From NCBI RefSeq assembly GCF_945956965.1, contig NZ_CAMFJS010000015.1, positions 1-64,000 of the forward strand: a DNA stretch of 64,000 nucleotides. The letters run 5' to 3'. The translations under genes were made by a program, and so were the position numbers. The DNA comes from an uncultured Roseateles sp. (GTDB lineage Bacteria > Pseudomonadota > Gammaproteobacteria > Burkholderiales > Burkholderiaceae_C). The notes beneath the pieces were generated by a model. That model had not been told where the DNA came from, did no database searches, and worked only from the letters and a program-made list of their open reading frames with translations. Below, piece by piece: positions 10,975-19,953 of this stretch (position 1 is its first letter; each line of letters starts with the position of its first letter).

Positions 10975-11890
10975 AGCTGCGGATGTAGTCTTGAGCGTCA
11001 TAGGGGTCCGAGGCCAGCACCAGCAAAACGGCGTCGGCACTGAAGCGGTACTGTATGCCCCAGACCATGGGCGGGATGTGCAGGCCCAGGCGGGGGTTGT
11101 CCAGCAGCAACTCGTCGCGGCGCTCGCCATCGTCCAGCACCACGCTGAGGCTGCCTTTCACACAAACCAGGAACTGATGGCAAAGCTTGTGCGCATGCTC
11201 GCCCCGCACCTCGCGGCTGGGCACGTCATAGACCATGAAAAAGCGCAGCGGCGTGAAAGGCAGTTGCTTGCCAATCTCGCCCACGCAAAGCGAGCCCCGC
11301 ATATCCACCGCTTGCGGCAGTTGTACCAGCGAGGCGCCGGCCACCTGCAAGCGCTCAGGCGCCTGGCCAGGCCGACTTGCCGAGGGCAGCGTGGCTTGGC
11401 CCGCCGGATGCAAGGTATCCACATAACCGATCACATGCGCGGGATTGCCCGCCACGATGGCATTGGCCGGTACATCGCGGGTCACGACCGCGCCGTCTTG
11501 CACCATGGCATGGGCGCCAATGGTGACGCCCGGCCTCACGGTCGCGTTCGAGCCCAAGCTGGCCCCCTTGCGCACGCGGGTCTGCACAAACTGCTCGGGC
11601 CGCTGCTTGCTGCGCGGGAAGGCATCGTTGCTGAAAGTCACATTGGGGCCGATGAAGACATCGTCCTCGATGCGCACCCCGTCCCAGAGTTGCACGCCGC
11701 ACTTGATGGTCACCCGGTCCCCTACTTCCACATCGTTCTCGATGAAGACGTGGTCACAGATATTGGCGTCCCGACCGATGCGCGCACCCGGCAAGATGTG
11801 GACAAAAGCCCAGACCCGTGTGCCCGCGCCGATATGCGGGCTCTCAACCAAGGCATGGGCATGGATGGAGCAATTGGAGGTCGAGGGCAT
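10940..11890 (-). CDS. Bifunctional N-acetyltransferase / dTDP-4-keto-6-deoxyglucose 3,4-ketoisomerase (FdtD/WxcM-like)
   Basis: 316 residues from the ATG at 11890. The N-terminal half is an LbH hexapeptide acetyltransferase ([42 protein letters not shown]). From about residue 190 it continues as a cupin of the FdtA family, with [22 protein letters not shown] and [12 protein letters not shown], which carry the histidine and tyrosine residues used for 3,4-ketoisomerisation. Fusions of these two activities are known (WxcM of Xanthomonas, FdtD of Shewanella). It thus carries the first and last steps of dTDP-3-acetamido-3,6-dideoxyhexose synthesis, with the aminotransferase gene downstream doing the middle step. 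The rmlA and rmlB genes needed for the precursor are not in the window. Confidence 0.87.
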   Translation of the reverse strand: MPSTSNCSIHAHALVESPHIGAGTRVWAFVHILPGARIGRDANICDHVFIENDVEVGDRVTIKCGVQLWDGVRIEDDVFIGPNVTFSNDAFPRSKQRPEQFVQTRVRKGASLGSNATVRPGVTIGAHAMVQDGAVVTRDVPANAIVAGNPAHVIGYVDTLHPAGQATLPSASRPGQAPERLQVAGASLVQLPQAVDMRGSLCVGEIGKQLPFTPLRFFMVYDVPSREVRGEHAHKLCHQFLVCVKGSLSVVLDDGERRDELLLDNPRLGLHIPPMVWGIQYRFSADAVLLVLASDPYDAQDYIRSYDDYLAAIQRA

Positions 11891-11972
11891 GGCTTGGTCG
11901 TGAAAACAAGAATGCCTGAACGCTAACAGCTGCGGCCCAAGCGCAATGAGCAGAAATCGGGGGCAATCCCTG

Positions 11973-11992
11973 CCCTGCATTTCTTTGCAGGG
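11973..11992. promoter_or_regulatory. Inverted repeat in the divergent fdtD-like / pseB intergenic region
   Basis: CCCTGCA, six bases, TGCAGGG. It lies in the 261-bp gap between two divergent sugar operons. It could be an operator or a stem in the leader of either transcript. No convincing -35/-10 pair was identified, so promoter positions are left open. Confidence 0.35.
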
Positions 11993-12151
11993 ACACGCCC
12001 GGGCTCAGCGCCCCAGCGCCAAGCACGCGGGGCTGCAAAATAGACCACCCGCCTGCGCTTTTTTCAGGGATCAAGCACCCTCAAGTGCGGCGAAAGTCAC
12101 AACAAGCCTGAGGTTCGCCCTGGGCACTTTTCAACCAACCTTCGGCACACC

Positions 12152-13162
12152 ATGCTCAACGGCAAATCCATCCTCATCACCGGCGCTACCGGTTCCTTCG
12201 GCAAGGCATTTGTCGACACGGTGTTCAAGCGCTATCCGGATGTCCGGCGAGTGGTGGTGTTCTCGCGCGACGAGCTCAAGCAATTCGAGATGGCCCAGCG
12301 CTTCGGCGAGCGGCAGTTCCCCAGCATTCGCTACTTCCTGGGCGATGTGCGTGACGAAGCCCGCCTGCGCCGCGCACTCGAAGGCATTGACATCGTCATC
12401 CACGCCGCTGCGCTCAAGCAGGTGCCGGCGGCTGAGTACAACCCTTTTGAGTGCATCAAGACCAATATCCTGGGTGCGCAGAATCTGATCGAAGCCTGCA
12501 TGGACCAGAACGTGGAGCGGGTTGTCGCCCTGTCCACCGACAAGGCGGCAGCGCCCATCAATCTCTACGGCGCCACCAAGCTGTGCTCGGACAAGCTCTT
12601 CATCGCCGCCAACAATATCCGTGGCCATCGCCCCACCCGCTACTCGGTCGTGCGCTATGGCAATGTGATGGGCAGCCGGGGTTCGGTGATCCCCTTCTTC
12701 GTGGACAAGCGCGCCAGCGGCGTCTTGCCCATCACCGATCCCAATATGACTCGCTTCAATATCTCCTTGCAAGACGGCGTGGAGATGGTTTTGTGGGCCT
12801 TGCAGAACGCCGAAGGCGGCGAGATCTTTGTGCCCAAAATTCCTTCTTACCGCATCGGCGATGTGGCCACCGCCGTGGCGCCCGACTGCCGCCAGGAAAT
12901 TGTGGGCATTCGCCCCGGCGAGAAAATCCACGAAGAGATGATCACCGGCAGCGACAGCTATCAGACCGTTGATCTGGGCCGTTACTACGCCATCCTGCCC
13001 TCCAACTGCGAGTACAGCATTGAGCAGTACTGCAAGAAGACCGGCGCCGAGCGCGTGCCCGCAGGCTTTGCCTATGACAGTGGCAGCAACCCCGATTTCC
13101 TCAGCGTGGCCCAGTTGCGCGAGCTGATCATGGAACATGTGCCCGAGGCTCGCCTGAGCTGA
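12152..13162 (+). CDS. pseB: UDP-N-acetylglucosamine 4,6-dehydratase (inverting)
   Basis: 336 residues, the usual PseB length. An extended SDR with the nucleotide-binding TGATGSFGK at about residue 10, FSRDELKQFEMA, HAAALKQVPAAEYNP and TDKAAAPINLYGATKL (with the Tyr and Lys of the active site). It removes water from UDP-GlcNAc with inversion at C5, giving the 4-keto-6-deoxy-L-altro-configured sugar that commits material to pseudaminic acid. It heads a plus-strand operon; pseC begins 8 bp after its stop. The sequence matches PseB rather than the retaining PglF/LegB type, which is much longer and membrane-bound. Confidence 0.93.
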   Translation: MLNGKSILITGATGSFGKAFVDTVFKRYPDVRRVVVFSRDELKQFEMAQRFGERQFPSIRYFLGDVRDEARLRRALEGIDIVIHAAALKQVPAAEYNPFECIKTNILGAQNLIEACMDQNVERVVALSTDKAAAPINLYGATKLCSDKLFIAANNIRGHRPTRYSVVRYGNVMGSRGSVIPFFVDKRASGVLPITDPNMTRFNISLQDGVEMVLWALQNAEGGEIFVPKIPSYRIGDVATAVAPDCRQEIVGIRPGEKIHEEMITGSDSYQTVDLGRYYAILPSNCEYSIEQYCKKTGAERVPAGFAYDSGSNPDFLSVAQLRELIMEHVPEARLS

Positions 13163-13170
13163 GATCGGCC

Positions 13171-14337
13171 ATGACTGTTTCCATCCCCTACAGCCGCCAG
13201 CAAATCAGCGAAGAAGACATCGCCGCGGTCTGCGCCGTGCTGCGATCCGATTTCCTGACGCAAGGCCCCGAGCTGCCCGCCTTCGAGGCCGAATTCGCCG
13301 CCCTACACCAAGTGCCGCACGCCATTGCCGTTAGCAATGCCACCGCCGGCCTGCACATGGCCTGCCTGGCGCTGGGCGTGGGCCCGCAGTCCCTGGTCTG
13401 GACGACACCGAACAGCTTTTTGGCCTCGGCCAATTGCGCACGCTACTGCGGCGCCAGTGTTGACTTCGTCGACATCGACCCCTTCAGCCGCCAAATGGGC
13501 ATCGAAGCCCTGAGCAGCAAGCTGGCCCAGGCCCACAGCGCTGGCCGCCTGCCCGATGTGGTGATCCCGGTGGACTTTGCCGGCCTGCCCTGCGATTGGC
13601 CGGCCCTGCGCGCACTGGCCGATCGCTACGGCTTCAAGCTGCTGCAAGACGCCTCCCATGCCACCGGCGCCCGCCTGGAAGGCCAGCCTATGGGTTCGGA
13701 CTGGGCCGATCTCTCGGTCTTCAGCTTTCACGCCGTCAAGGTGGTGACCACGGCCGAAGGCGGCATGGTGACGACCCGCGACCCTCAGCTAGCCCAGGCC
13801 CTGCAAGGCCTGCGCTCGCACGGCATGGTGCGCGAAGCCGCCTCCATGACCCAGCCGCCCGAAGGTGCCTGGGTCTATGAGCAGCAAGCACTGGGCTACA
13901 ACTACCGCATGACGGAGTTGCAAGCCGCCCTGGGCCGCTCACAGCTGCGCCGCCTGCCCCAGATGCAAGCCGCACGCGAAGCCCTGGCTGCGCGCTATGA
14001 CCAGCTGCTCAAAGACTTGCCGCTGCGCCTGCCACCGCGCTTTGGCGACCGGCAATCGGCCTGGCATTTGTATGCCGTGGAGCTGGATGCCCAGCGCTGC
14101 CCCATCACGCGGGCCCAGCTCTTTGCCGCCCTGCGGGAGCAAGGCTTTGGCGTACAAGTGCACTACATCCCTATTCACACCCAGCCCTATTACCAAGCGC
14201 TGGGTTTCAAGCCCGGCGACTTCCCGCTGGCCGAGGCCTATTACGCCCACTGCATCTCCCTGCCCCTGTTCCCGGCCATGACGGAGGCCGACCAGGACCG
14301 GGTTGTCGCCACGCTGCGCCAGCTGCTGGCGCGATGA
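13171..14337 (+). CDS. pseC: UDP-4-keto-6-deoxy-N-acetyl-L-altrosamine aminotransferase
   Basis: 388 residues, PLP-dependent DegT family. The N-terminus PYSRQQISEEDIAAV is characteristic of PseC and the PLP lysine lies in FSFHAVKVVTTAEGG. It aminates C4 of the PseB product. The gene follows pseB by 8 bp and overlaps the next gene through an ATGA junction, pointing to one transcript with coupled translation. The C-terminal VHYIPIHTQPYY segment, which contacts substrate in this family, is present. Confidence 0.92.
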   Translation: MTVSIPYSRQQISEEDIAAVCAVLRSDFLTQGPELPAFEAEFAALHQVPHAIAVSNATAGLHMACLALGVGPQSLVWTTPNSFLASANCARYCGASVDFVDIDPFSRQMGIEALSSKLAQAHSAGRLPDVVIPVDFAGLPCDWPALRALADRYGFKLLQDASHATGARLEGQPMGSDWADLSVFSFHAVKVVTTAEGGMVTTRDPQLAQALQGLRSHGMVREAASMTQPPEGAWVYEQQALGYNYRMTELQAALGRSQLRRLPQMQAAREALAARYDQLLKDLPLRLPPRFGDRQSAWHLYAVELDAQRCPITRAQLFAALREQGFGVQVHYIPIHTQPYYQALGFKPGDFPLAEAYYAHCISLPLFPAMTEADQDRVVATLRQLLAR

Positions 14338-15212
14338 GTCAGGCCATGGAACTGGCACTGGGTACTGTGCAATTTGGCCTCGCCTATGGCGCGGTCGGCA
14401 GCGGCCAGACTGTGCCCGAGGCCGAGGTCGAACGCATCTTGGCCGCCGCCTGGCAGCACGGCGTGCGTACGCTGGACACGGCCGCGGCTTATGGCGATAT
14501 CGAAGCCCGGCTGGGCCGGCTTTGCGGCACGCTGGACTTTCGCATCATCAGCAAGATCAGGCCTTTGAGCGGGTTCTCGCCAGCTCAAGCCGTCGAGGCT
14601 GTGCAGATGAGCATCGAGCAATCCCGCCAGCACCTGGGCGAACGCCTGAATGCACTGCTGTTCCACAGCGCCGCTGACCTTTTGGCTGCAGGCGGCCCAG
14701 CGCTTTGGGAACAGGCCGAGCAACAATTGAGGGGCAGCGGCATCCGCCTGGGTGTCTCCTGCTACGGACCGGAGGAGTTGCTGACGCTGCGTCAGCGCCA
14801 CGACATCCGCATTGCCCAGCTGCCGGCCAATGCCCTCGATCAACGCCTGCAGCAAACCCTGCAAGGCCCGCAGGTGGAGCAGTTGACTGGCGTTGAGCTG
14901 CATGTGCGCTCGGCCTTTTTGCAAGGCCTGCTGCTGGCGCCTGAACGTGCAGCCCAACGCGTACCGGCGGCCGCGCCTTTTCTGCAAGCCTGGCAAAACG
15001 ACTGCCAAGCCCAGGACCTTGCTCCCACCGTGGCCGCGCTCGGCGTCATCAAGGCCATGCCCCAGGTGCATAGCTGCGTGGTCGGCGTGGAGACTTTGGC
15101 GCAATGGCAAGGCATCGCCGGCGCCTGGCAGCAAGCCCGGCCCCTGCATCGCCCTCAACTTGCCTGCGCTTTGCCCGAAGCCTACGACCCCCGCCTGTGG
15201 CCCAAACCATGA
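14334..15212 (+). CDS. Aldo/keto reductase family protein of nonulosonic acid locus
   Basis: 292 residues with an aldo/keto-reductase TIM-barrel pattern: LALGTVQFGLAYG at the start, LDTAAAYGD (catalytic Asp and Tyr), then ISKIRP where AKRs carry the active Lys. It overlaps pseC and the next gene through ATGA junctions, so it belongs to the operon. Members of this branch are often found in nonulosonic acid and flagellin-modification clusters but I know of no settled reaction for them there. It may reduce or epimerise a keto sugar intermediate together with the class III aminotransferase encoded two genes downstream (inference). Confidence 0.75.
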   Translation: MSQAMELALGTVQFGLAYGAVGSGQTVPEAEVERILAAAWQHGVRTLDTAAAYGDIEARLGRLCGTLDFRIISKIRPLSGFSPAQAVEAVQMSIEQSRQHLGERLNALLFHSAADLLAAGGPALWEQAEQQLRGSGIRLGVSCYGPEELLTLRQRHDIRIAQLPANALDQRLQQTLQGPQVEQLTGVELHVRSAFLQGLLLAPERAAQRVPAAAPFLQAWQNDCQAQDLAPTVAALGVIKAMPQVHSCVVGVETLAQWQGIAGAWQQARPLHRPQLACALPEAYDPRLWPKP

Positions 15213-16018
15213 GTTCAACGAATCCGCGCCCAACTTGCCTGGCGATTGTGCAAGCCCGTCTGTCCAGCAGCCGCCTGCCTGGCAAGGTCTTGATGCCGCT
15301 GGCCGGCATGCCGATGATTTTGTTCATGCTGGAGCGAGTCAAACGTGCCACGCTCATCGACCAGATCGTGCTGGCCACCAGCACCGACGCCAGCGATGAC
15401 GCGCTGGCAGACGCCGTGCGCCAAGCCGGTTATGCGGTGCATCGTGGCCCGCTGGACGATGTGCTGGCCCGCTTTGCCGGCGCTGCTCAGGCCAGCGACG
15501 CTGAACTGATCGTGCGCCTGACCGGCGACTGCCCGCTGATTGACCCTGCCCTGATCGACCGCGTCATCAGCCAGCTCTGCACACAGAAGCTGGACTACTG
15601 CACCAATAGCGAGCCCGCCAGCTACCCCGATGGCCTGGATGTCGAAGTCTTCACCCGCCAAGCCTTGCTGCAAGCGGCGGAACATGCCCGCTTACCCAGC
15701 GAGCGTGAGCACGTCACCCCCTGGCTGCGCGCGCAAGCCCAGAAGCTGCGCATTGGCAGCCTGAGCAGCGTCATTCCACTCGCACAGCTGCGCTGGACCG
15801 TGGATCATCTAGACGACTTGCAACTGGTGCGCGCCCTGGTCGACGCCCTGGATGCCCAAGCCGGCCCAGGTACCGCCCTGCGCGCCGATCTGTTTGACTT
15901 TCTGCGCCTGCTAGACGCCCGGCCCGAGCTGCTGCAGCTCAACCCGCACCAGCGCAATGAGGGCTATGCCAAGAGCCTGCGCAATGACGCGCTGCAAGCC
16001 GCTGCCGCCAAGCCCTGA
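15209..16018 (+). CDS. SpsF-type cytidylyltransferase, likely CMP-nonulosonate synthetase
   Basis: 269 residues from the ATG at 15209, which overlaps the previous stop in an ATGA junction; an upstream ATG at 15104 would lie inside the preceding gene and adds a non-homologous leader. VQARLSSSRLPGKVL at the N-terminus is the nucleotide-binding signature of the SpsF/NeuA-like cytidylyltransferase fold, followed by RLTGDCPLIDP. In this operon, which lacks a classical NeuA/PseF gene, it is the best candidate to activate the nonulosonic acid with CTP. SpsF proteins are often labelled glycosyltransferases without direct evidence, so the reaction is inferred from family and context. Confidence 0.75.
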   Translation: MSSTNPRPTCLAIVQARLSSSRLPGKVLMPLAGMPMILFMLERVKRATLIDQIVLATSTDASDDALADAVRQAGYAVHRGPLDDVLARFAGAAQASDAELIVRLTGDCPLIDPALIDRVISQLCTQKLDYCTNSEPASYPDGLDVEVFTRQALLQAAEHARLPSEREHVTPWLRAQAQKLRIGSLSSVIPLAQLRWTVDHLDDLQLVRALVDALDAQAGPGTALRADLFDFLRLLDARPELLQLNPHQRNEGYAKSLRNDALQAAAAKP

Positions 16019-16051
16019 CTCCGAACACCTATTTCCAAAGAGACTGCCATC

Positions 16052-17341
16052 ATGCGTACATTCACCGCTTCCGAAGCCATGCTGGAGCGCGCCGAGCGCG
16101 TCATCCCCCTGGGCAGCCAAACCTTTAGCAAGAGCCGCACCCAATACCCTAAGGGCGTCTCGCCCTTCTTCATCGAACGTGGCCAGGGTGCGCGCGTTTG
16201 GGATGTGGACGGCAATGAGTATCTGGACCTGGTGATGAGCCTGGCCTCCGTCACCCTGGGCTACCAGGACCCGGAAGTCAACAGCGCCGTCAGCCGCCAG
16301 CTGCAGGATTCCGGCGTCATCTTCAGCCTGCCGCACCGCCTGGAATGCGAAGTGGCCGAGCTGATCGTGGACATGGTGCCTTGCGCCGAGAAAGTGCGCT
16401 TCGGCAAGAACGGATCTGATGCGACCGCCGGCGCCGTGCGCCTGGCTCGCGCCTTCACCGGTCGCGACCACATCGCCGTCTGCGGCTACCACGGCTGGCA
16501 AGACTGGTACATCGGCAGCACCGCCCGCCACCGCGGCGTGCCCGAGGCCACCCGCGCCCTCACCCACGCCTTTGCCTACAACGATCTGAGCTCGCTGGAG
16601 GCCTTGTTCCAGCACTTCCCCGAGCAGCTGGCCGCGGTGATTCTGGAGCCCATGAATGTGGCGGCGCCACAGCCCGGCTTTCTGGAAGGCGTCAAGTCCC
16701 TGGCCCACAAGCATGGCGCCTTGCTGGTGTTTGATGAAACCATCACCGGCTTCCGTTTTGCCAATGGCGGCGCGCAGGAACTGTTCGGCGTCACCCCCGA
16801 TCTGGCCACCTTTGGCAAGGGCTTGGCCAATGGCTTCCCGGTCTCAGCCATTGCCGGCCGCGCCGATGTGATGCAGCTGATGGAAGAGATCTTTTTCTCC
16901 TTCACCTTCGGCGGCGAAGCCCTGTCCCTGGCTGCCGCCAAGGCCACGCTGAGCAAGCTCAAGCGCGAGCCCGTGCTGGCCGGCATCGCGGCCAAGGGCG
17001 AACAGCTGCAGACCGGTCTGCGCCGCTTGCTGGACGAACAGAACTTGAACGATTTGTTCTCGGTCAGCGGCCATCCGAGCTGGACCTTTCTGAACGTGCG
17101 CGAAGCGCGCGGCGCCAATATCTTCGACATCAAAACCCTGCTGGCGCAAGAGCAGCATCAGCGCGGCGTGCTGGGTCTGGGCACCCACAACCTCAGCCAC
17201 GCTCACAGCACGGCCGACATCGAACAGGTGTTGACGATGTATCGCGAGTTGCTGCCCATGGTGGGTGAAGCCGCCAGCGCCGGCCGGGTGCCGGAACTCT
17301 TGCGCTGCGCCCCCTTGGTGCCCTTGTTCAAGCTGCGCTGA
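16052..17341 (+). CDS. Class III (GSA-aminomutase-like) PLP aminotransferase
   Basis: 429 residues. The class III aminotransferase core is visible: KNGSDATAGAVRLARA, VLEPM-like ILEPMN, FDETITGFR, and the PLP lysine in ATFGKGLANGFP. It is closest in pattern to glutamate-1-semialdehyde 2,1-aminomutase, but its place inside a pse operon and the lack of heme genes make a sugar or nonulosonate substrate more likely. The ATG is preceded by AAAGAGA at a workable distance, and the stop overlaps the start of the next gene by one base. An extra aminotransferase could introduce a further amino group into the nonulosonic acid (inference). Confidence 0.8.
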   Translation: MRTFTASEAMLERAERVIPLGSQTFSKSRTQYPKGVSPFFIERGQGARVWDVDGNEYLDLVMSLASVTLGYQDPEVNSAVSRQLQDSGVIFSLPHRLECEVAELIVDMVPCAEKVRFGKNGSDATAGAVRLARAFTGRDHIAVCGYHGWQDWYIGSTARHRGVPEATRALTHAFAYNDLSSLEALFQHFPEQLAAVILEPMNVAAPQPGFLEGVKSLAHKHGALLVFDETITGFRFANGGAQELFGVTPDLATFGKGLANGFPVSAIAGRADVMQLMEEIFFSFTFGGEALSLAAAKATLSKLKREPVLAGIAAKGEQLQTGLRRLLDEQNLNDLFSVSGHPSWTFLNVREARGANIFDIKTLLAQEQHQRGVLGLGTHNLSHAHSTADIEQVLTMYRELLPMVGEAASAGRVPELLRCAPLVPLFKLR

Positions 17342-18867
17342 TGCGGGTCGCCTTCCGCGCCGATGGCTCCTCCCAGATCGGGCTGGGTCATCTGCGTCGT
17401 TGCCTCTCGCTCGCCCAGGCCTTGCAAGGCCTGGGGGCTCAATCCCTGTTTCTTTGCCGCGCCAGCGATGTTGACGCGCAGGCCTTGCTGGCGCCAGCCG
17501 GCATCCAATGCCGACTGCTCGCGCAACTGCCGCCCGTCCTTCAGCCTGGCCGGCTGGCCGATGAGGCGGCTGATGCCCAGGCCTGCATCGAAGTCCTCAA
17601 GCATGAGGCGCCCGCCTGGCTCATCGTTGACCACTACGGCCTAGCCGCCGACTGGCACGAGGCCCTGCGCCAAGCCCTGGGCTGCCGCATCGCGGTGATC
17701 GACGATCTGGCCGACAGGCCCTTGAGTGCGGACGCCTTGATCGACCAAAACCTCTGCGTCGAGTCCAGCCATCAAACCCGTTATGCCCCCTGGCTGCGCC
17801 GCCCGCCCGCACGCTGGTTTTGCGGCCCCGGCTTTGCCCTGCTGGGTGAAAGCTATGCCGAGCTGCAAGCCCATGTGCCGGCGGCCGAGGTGCGCAGCAT
17901 CGGCATTTTTCTGGGCGGCACCGACCCGCTGAACCTGAGCCCCACGGCCCTGCACGCTTGCCGAAGCGGCGTCAGCTTCCAAGGGCCGATCGAGATCGTT
18001 TCCACGCATGCCAACCCCCATCTCGCCGCCTTGCAAGAAGCCGTGCGTGCGGACTCGAACACCCAGCTGAGCCTGGATCTGCCCGAGCTCAGCGCCTTCT
18101 ACGCCCGCCATGATGTGCAGATCGGCGCCGCAGGAGGTGCCGCCTGGGAGCGCTGTGCCCTTGGCGTGCCCTCCTTGACCCTGTGCCTGGCCGAAAACCA
18201 GCGCGCCGTCCTCCCCGAGCTGGAACGCCGCCAAGCCGTGCTGGCAGCCACCGGTCTGGATGCACCTGCACTGGCCCAGGGCCTGCGCCGCTTGCTGGAT
18301 GACGCGGAATTGCGCCAAACACTGGCGACGAATAGCCGCGCCCTGGTCGATGGGCAAGGCGCGCGCAAGGTAGCGCTGGGCTTGCTGATGCTAGGCAAGG
18401 CGCCGCTGCAACTGCGCCCGGCCGAGCTGAGCGATGCCGAATGCCTATGGCGCTGGCGCAATCACCCCAGCACCCGCCAGGTCTCACGCTCGCAGGAAGA
18501 AATTCCGCTGGACACCCACCGCGCCTGGCTGGAGCGCCTGCTGGCGGCTGGGCAGAGTCGGCTCTTTCTGGCCTATCTGGGCTCGCTTGCGGTCGGCGTG
18601 ATTCGCTTCGATCCCTTGCTCACTTCGGATTCGGAAGCCGCCTTCGAGGTCTCGCTCTATTTGGATCCCCAGTTGCAAGGCCTGGGGCTAGGTCGAGCCC
18701 TGCTGCAAGCCGGTGAAGCGGCCATGGCCGCGACGCATGCGGATGCCGCCGTGAACATCCATGCCGAGGTTTTGCCCGGCAATGAAAGTTCTCTGGCCTT
18801 GTTCCGCGGCGCCGGTTACGGCCCTAGCGCCACGCCGCTGCGCTTCATCAAGCGCCTGAAGCCATAG
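17341..18867 (+). CDS. PseG–PseH fusion: UDP-sugar hydrolase plus N-acetyltransferase
   Basis: 508 residues with two domains. Residues 1–345 match PseG, the GT-B-like hydrolase that releases the 2,4-diacetamido sugar from UDP: FRADGSSQIGLGHLRRC (including the catalytic His), DHYGLAADW, FLGGTDP and GAAGGAAWERC. Residues about 355–508 are a GNAT domain with WRWRNHP and the acetyl-CoA loop QGLGLGRALL, matching PseH, which acetylates the C4 amino group. The two are separate genes in Campylobacter and Helicobacter. Here one polypeptide would carry out consecutive steps, acetylation first and then UDP removal. It starts one base inside the preceding stop codon and ends convergent with, and overlapping by 20 bp, the next gene. 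Confidence 0.88.
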   Translation: MRVAFRADGSSQIGLGHLRRCLSLAQALQGLGAQSLFLCRASDVDAQALLAPAGIQCRLLAQLPPVLQPGRLADEAADAQACIEVLKHEAPAWLIVDHYGLAADWHEALRQALGCRIAVIDDLADRPLSADALIDQNLCVESSHQTRYAPWLRRPPARWFCGPGFALLGESYAELQAHVPAAEVRSIGIFLGGTDPLNLSPTALHACRSGVSFQGPIEIVSTHANPHLAALQEAVRADSNTQLSLDLPELSAFYARHDVQIGAAGGAAWERCALGVPSLTLCLAENQRAVLPELERRQAVLAATGLDAPALAQGLRRLLDDAELRQTLATNSRALVDGQGARKVALGLLMLGKAPLQLRPAELSDAECLWRWRNHPSTRQVSRSQEEIPLDTHRAWLERLLAAGQSRLFLAYLGSLAVGVIRFDPLLTSDSEAAFEVSLYLDPQLQGLGLGRALLQAGEAAMAATHADAAVNIHAEVLPGNESSLALFRGAGYGPSATPLRFIKRLKP

Positions 18868-19942
18868 GCCAGACAAACTCTGGCCGTGCAAACACATGGC
18901 TGGCAAAGCCCTGCTTGAAGACTGAGATCGACAGCTGCTTGGCACTGGGCGTGGGCAGATCCTGGGCAAACTGCCGCTCACCCAGGCGGTACCAACGGGT
19001 GCCCTGGCGCTTGAGGTACTCGATCGCCACCTGCTGCACCACATGACCCAGAGGCTTGTCGAACAGGGCGCGGTCATAAGCCCCCACGCCGTACAAGCCT
19101 TCATCCCGGTTGATCTGGAACACGCCAGCACCTACCAGGCGCCGAGTCTGCGGGTCACGCAAGGTGACCATAAACGCCTCACCTGCCTGGATCATGGCGA
19201 ACTGGCGCTGCCAGCTGTCGTCGCTGCGAGTCTTGCGTCCGGCCACGTCCAAATGCAAGGCCTTGAGTTCCTCCCAGACCGCCGCATCCGCTGCCGCCGC
19301 GTCCATCAAGTCCACCTGCCAATGGCGCAAGCCGGCGTTGATCAAAGGGCGAAAGCTCTTGCGAAAACCAGCGCGGATCTCGTCCAAAGAGGGGCTCAGA
19401 TCCACAAACAAATCATGCTTGACCGTGACCGAGGCACCGGCCGCCAGCAGCTGCTGGGACCACTCGCTCAGGCCCAGCGAAACTTGATCGGGCAGCACAG
19501 CCTGCTGCAGACTTAAGCTCGTCTGGCCAATGCGCTGCACCAGCACCTGCAGGAACTCGAGCAGACGCGCGCAAATCTTCTTGATGCTGTTGGGGGACAA
19601 ACCTTTCACAAACAACGGCGCCATCAGGGGCCCACCAAAGCCGCTCAAGTTCACACTGCCCGCCGGACCACCCAAGGCCAATGGGAAGATGCCGCAGGGT
19701 CGGCCATCGGTTTGCAGGATCAGGCTGATGTCCTGCAACTGCCAACCGGCATCCTCCAGATAGGCTTGTTGATAAGCCAGTGAGCTGGGCGCATAGCTGA
19801 CCGAGCGATAGGCGAGACCCTCCCACACCTGCTCCCAGGCTCCGGGATGCGCTTGCGCCAGACTGGCATCCAAACGGCTGTCATTCAACAAGCCCTGCAG
19901 TGCCGCAGGCTCAAGCAATTGATTCACTTCAGGCATGGCCAT
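18848..19942 (-). CDS. FemAB/GNAT-like acyltransferase family protein
   Basis: 364 residues. The pattern fits the GNAT-like (FemAB-type, BioF2-like) double-fold family: an N-terminal half ending near FGGPLMAPL, then KSFRPLINAGLRHWQVDL and GAGVFQINRDEGLYGVGAYDR typical of the second acyltransferase fold. Relatives occur in surface-polysaccharide and flagellin-glycosylation loci, where they may transfer an acyl or aminoacyl group to an amino sugar. It lies 11 bp after the DUF4910 gene, so the two probably form a minus-strand pair inserted in the pse locus. ATGs at 19942 and 19936 are both possible starts. The exact donor and acceptor are unknown. Confidence 0.6.
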   Translation of the reverse strand: MAMPEVNQLLEPAALQGLLNDSRLDASLAQAHPGAWEQVWEGLAYRSVSYAPSSLAYQQAYLEDAGWQLQDISLILQTDGRPCGIFPLALGGPAGSVNLSGFGGPLMAPLFVKGLSPNSIKKICARLLEFLQVLVQRIGQTSLSLQQAVLPDQVSLGLSEWSQQLLAAGASVTVKHDLFVDLSPSLDEIRAGFRKSFRPLINAGLRHWQVDLMDAAAADAAVWEELKALHLDVAGRKTRSDDSWQRQFAMIQAGEAFMVTLRDPQTRRLVGAGVFQINRDEGLYGVGAYDRALFDKPLGHVVQQVAIEYLKRQGTRWYRLGERQFAQDLPTPSAKQLSISVFKQGFASHVFARPEFVWPMASGA

Positions 19943-19953
19943 GCTCGCAAGGC

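Noticed and set aside
11128-11130. Upstream ATG extending the aminotransferase to 440 residues
   Set aside because: The first 50 residues would be Cys/Trp-rich translation of the ketoisomerase gene in another frame; the ATG at 10972–10974 fits the family start.
9742-11926. Plus-strand open frames of 355 and 341 residues opposite the fdtB/fdtD-like genes
   Set aside because: Antisense shadows of well supported sugar enzymes, lacking any family signature.
16052-17341. hemL (glutamate-1-semialdehyde aminomutase for heme synthesis)
   Set aside because: Overlapping starts tie it to the pse operon and no heme genes are near; sugar-locus class III aminotransferases share the same core motifs.
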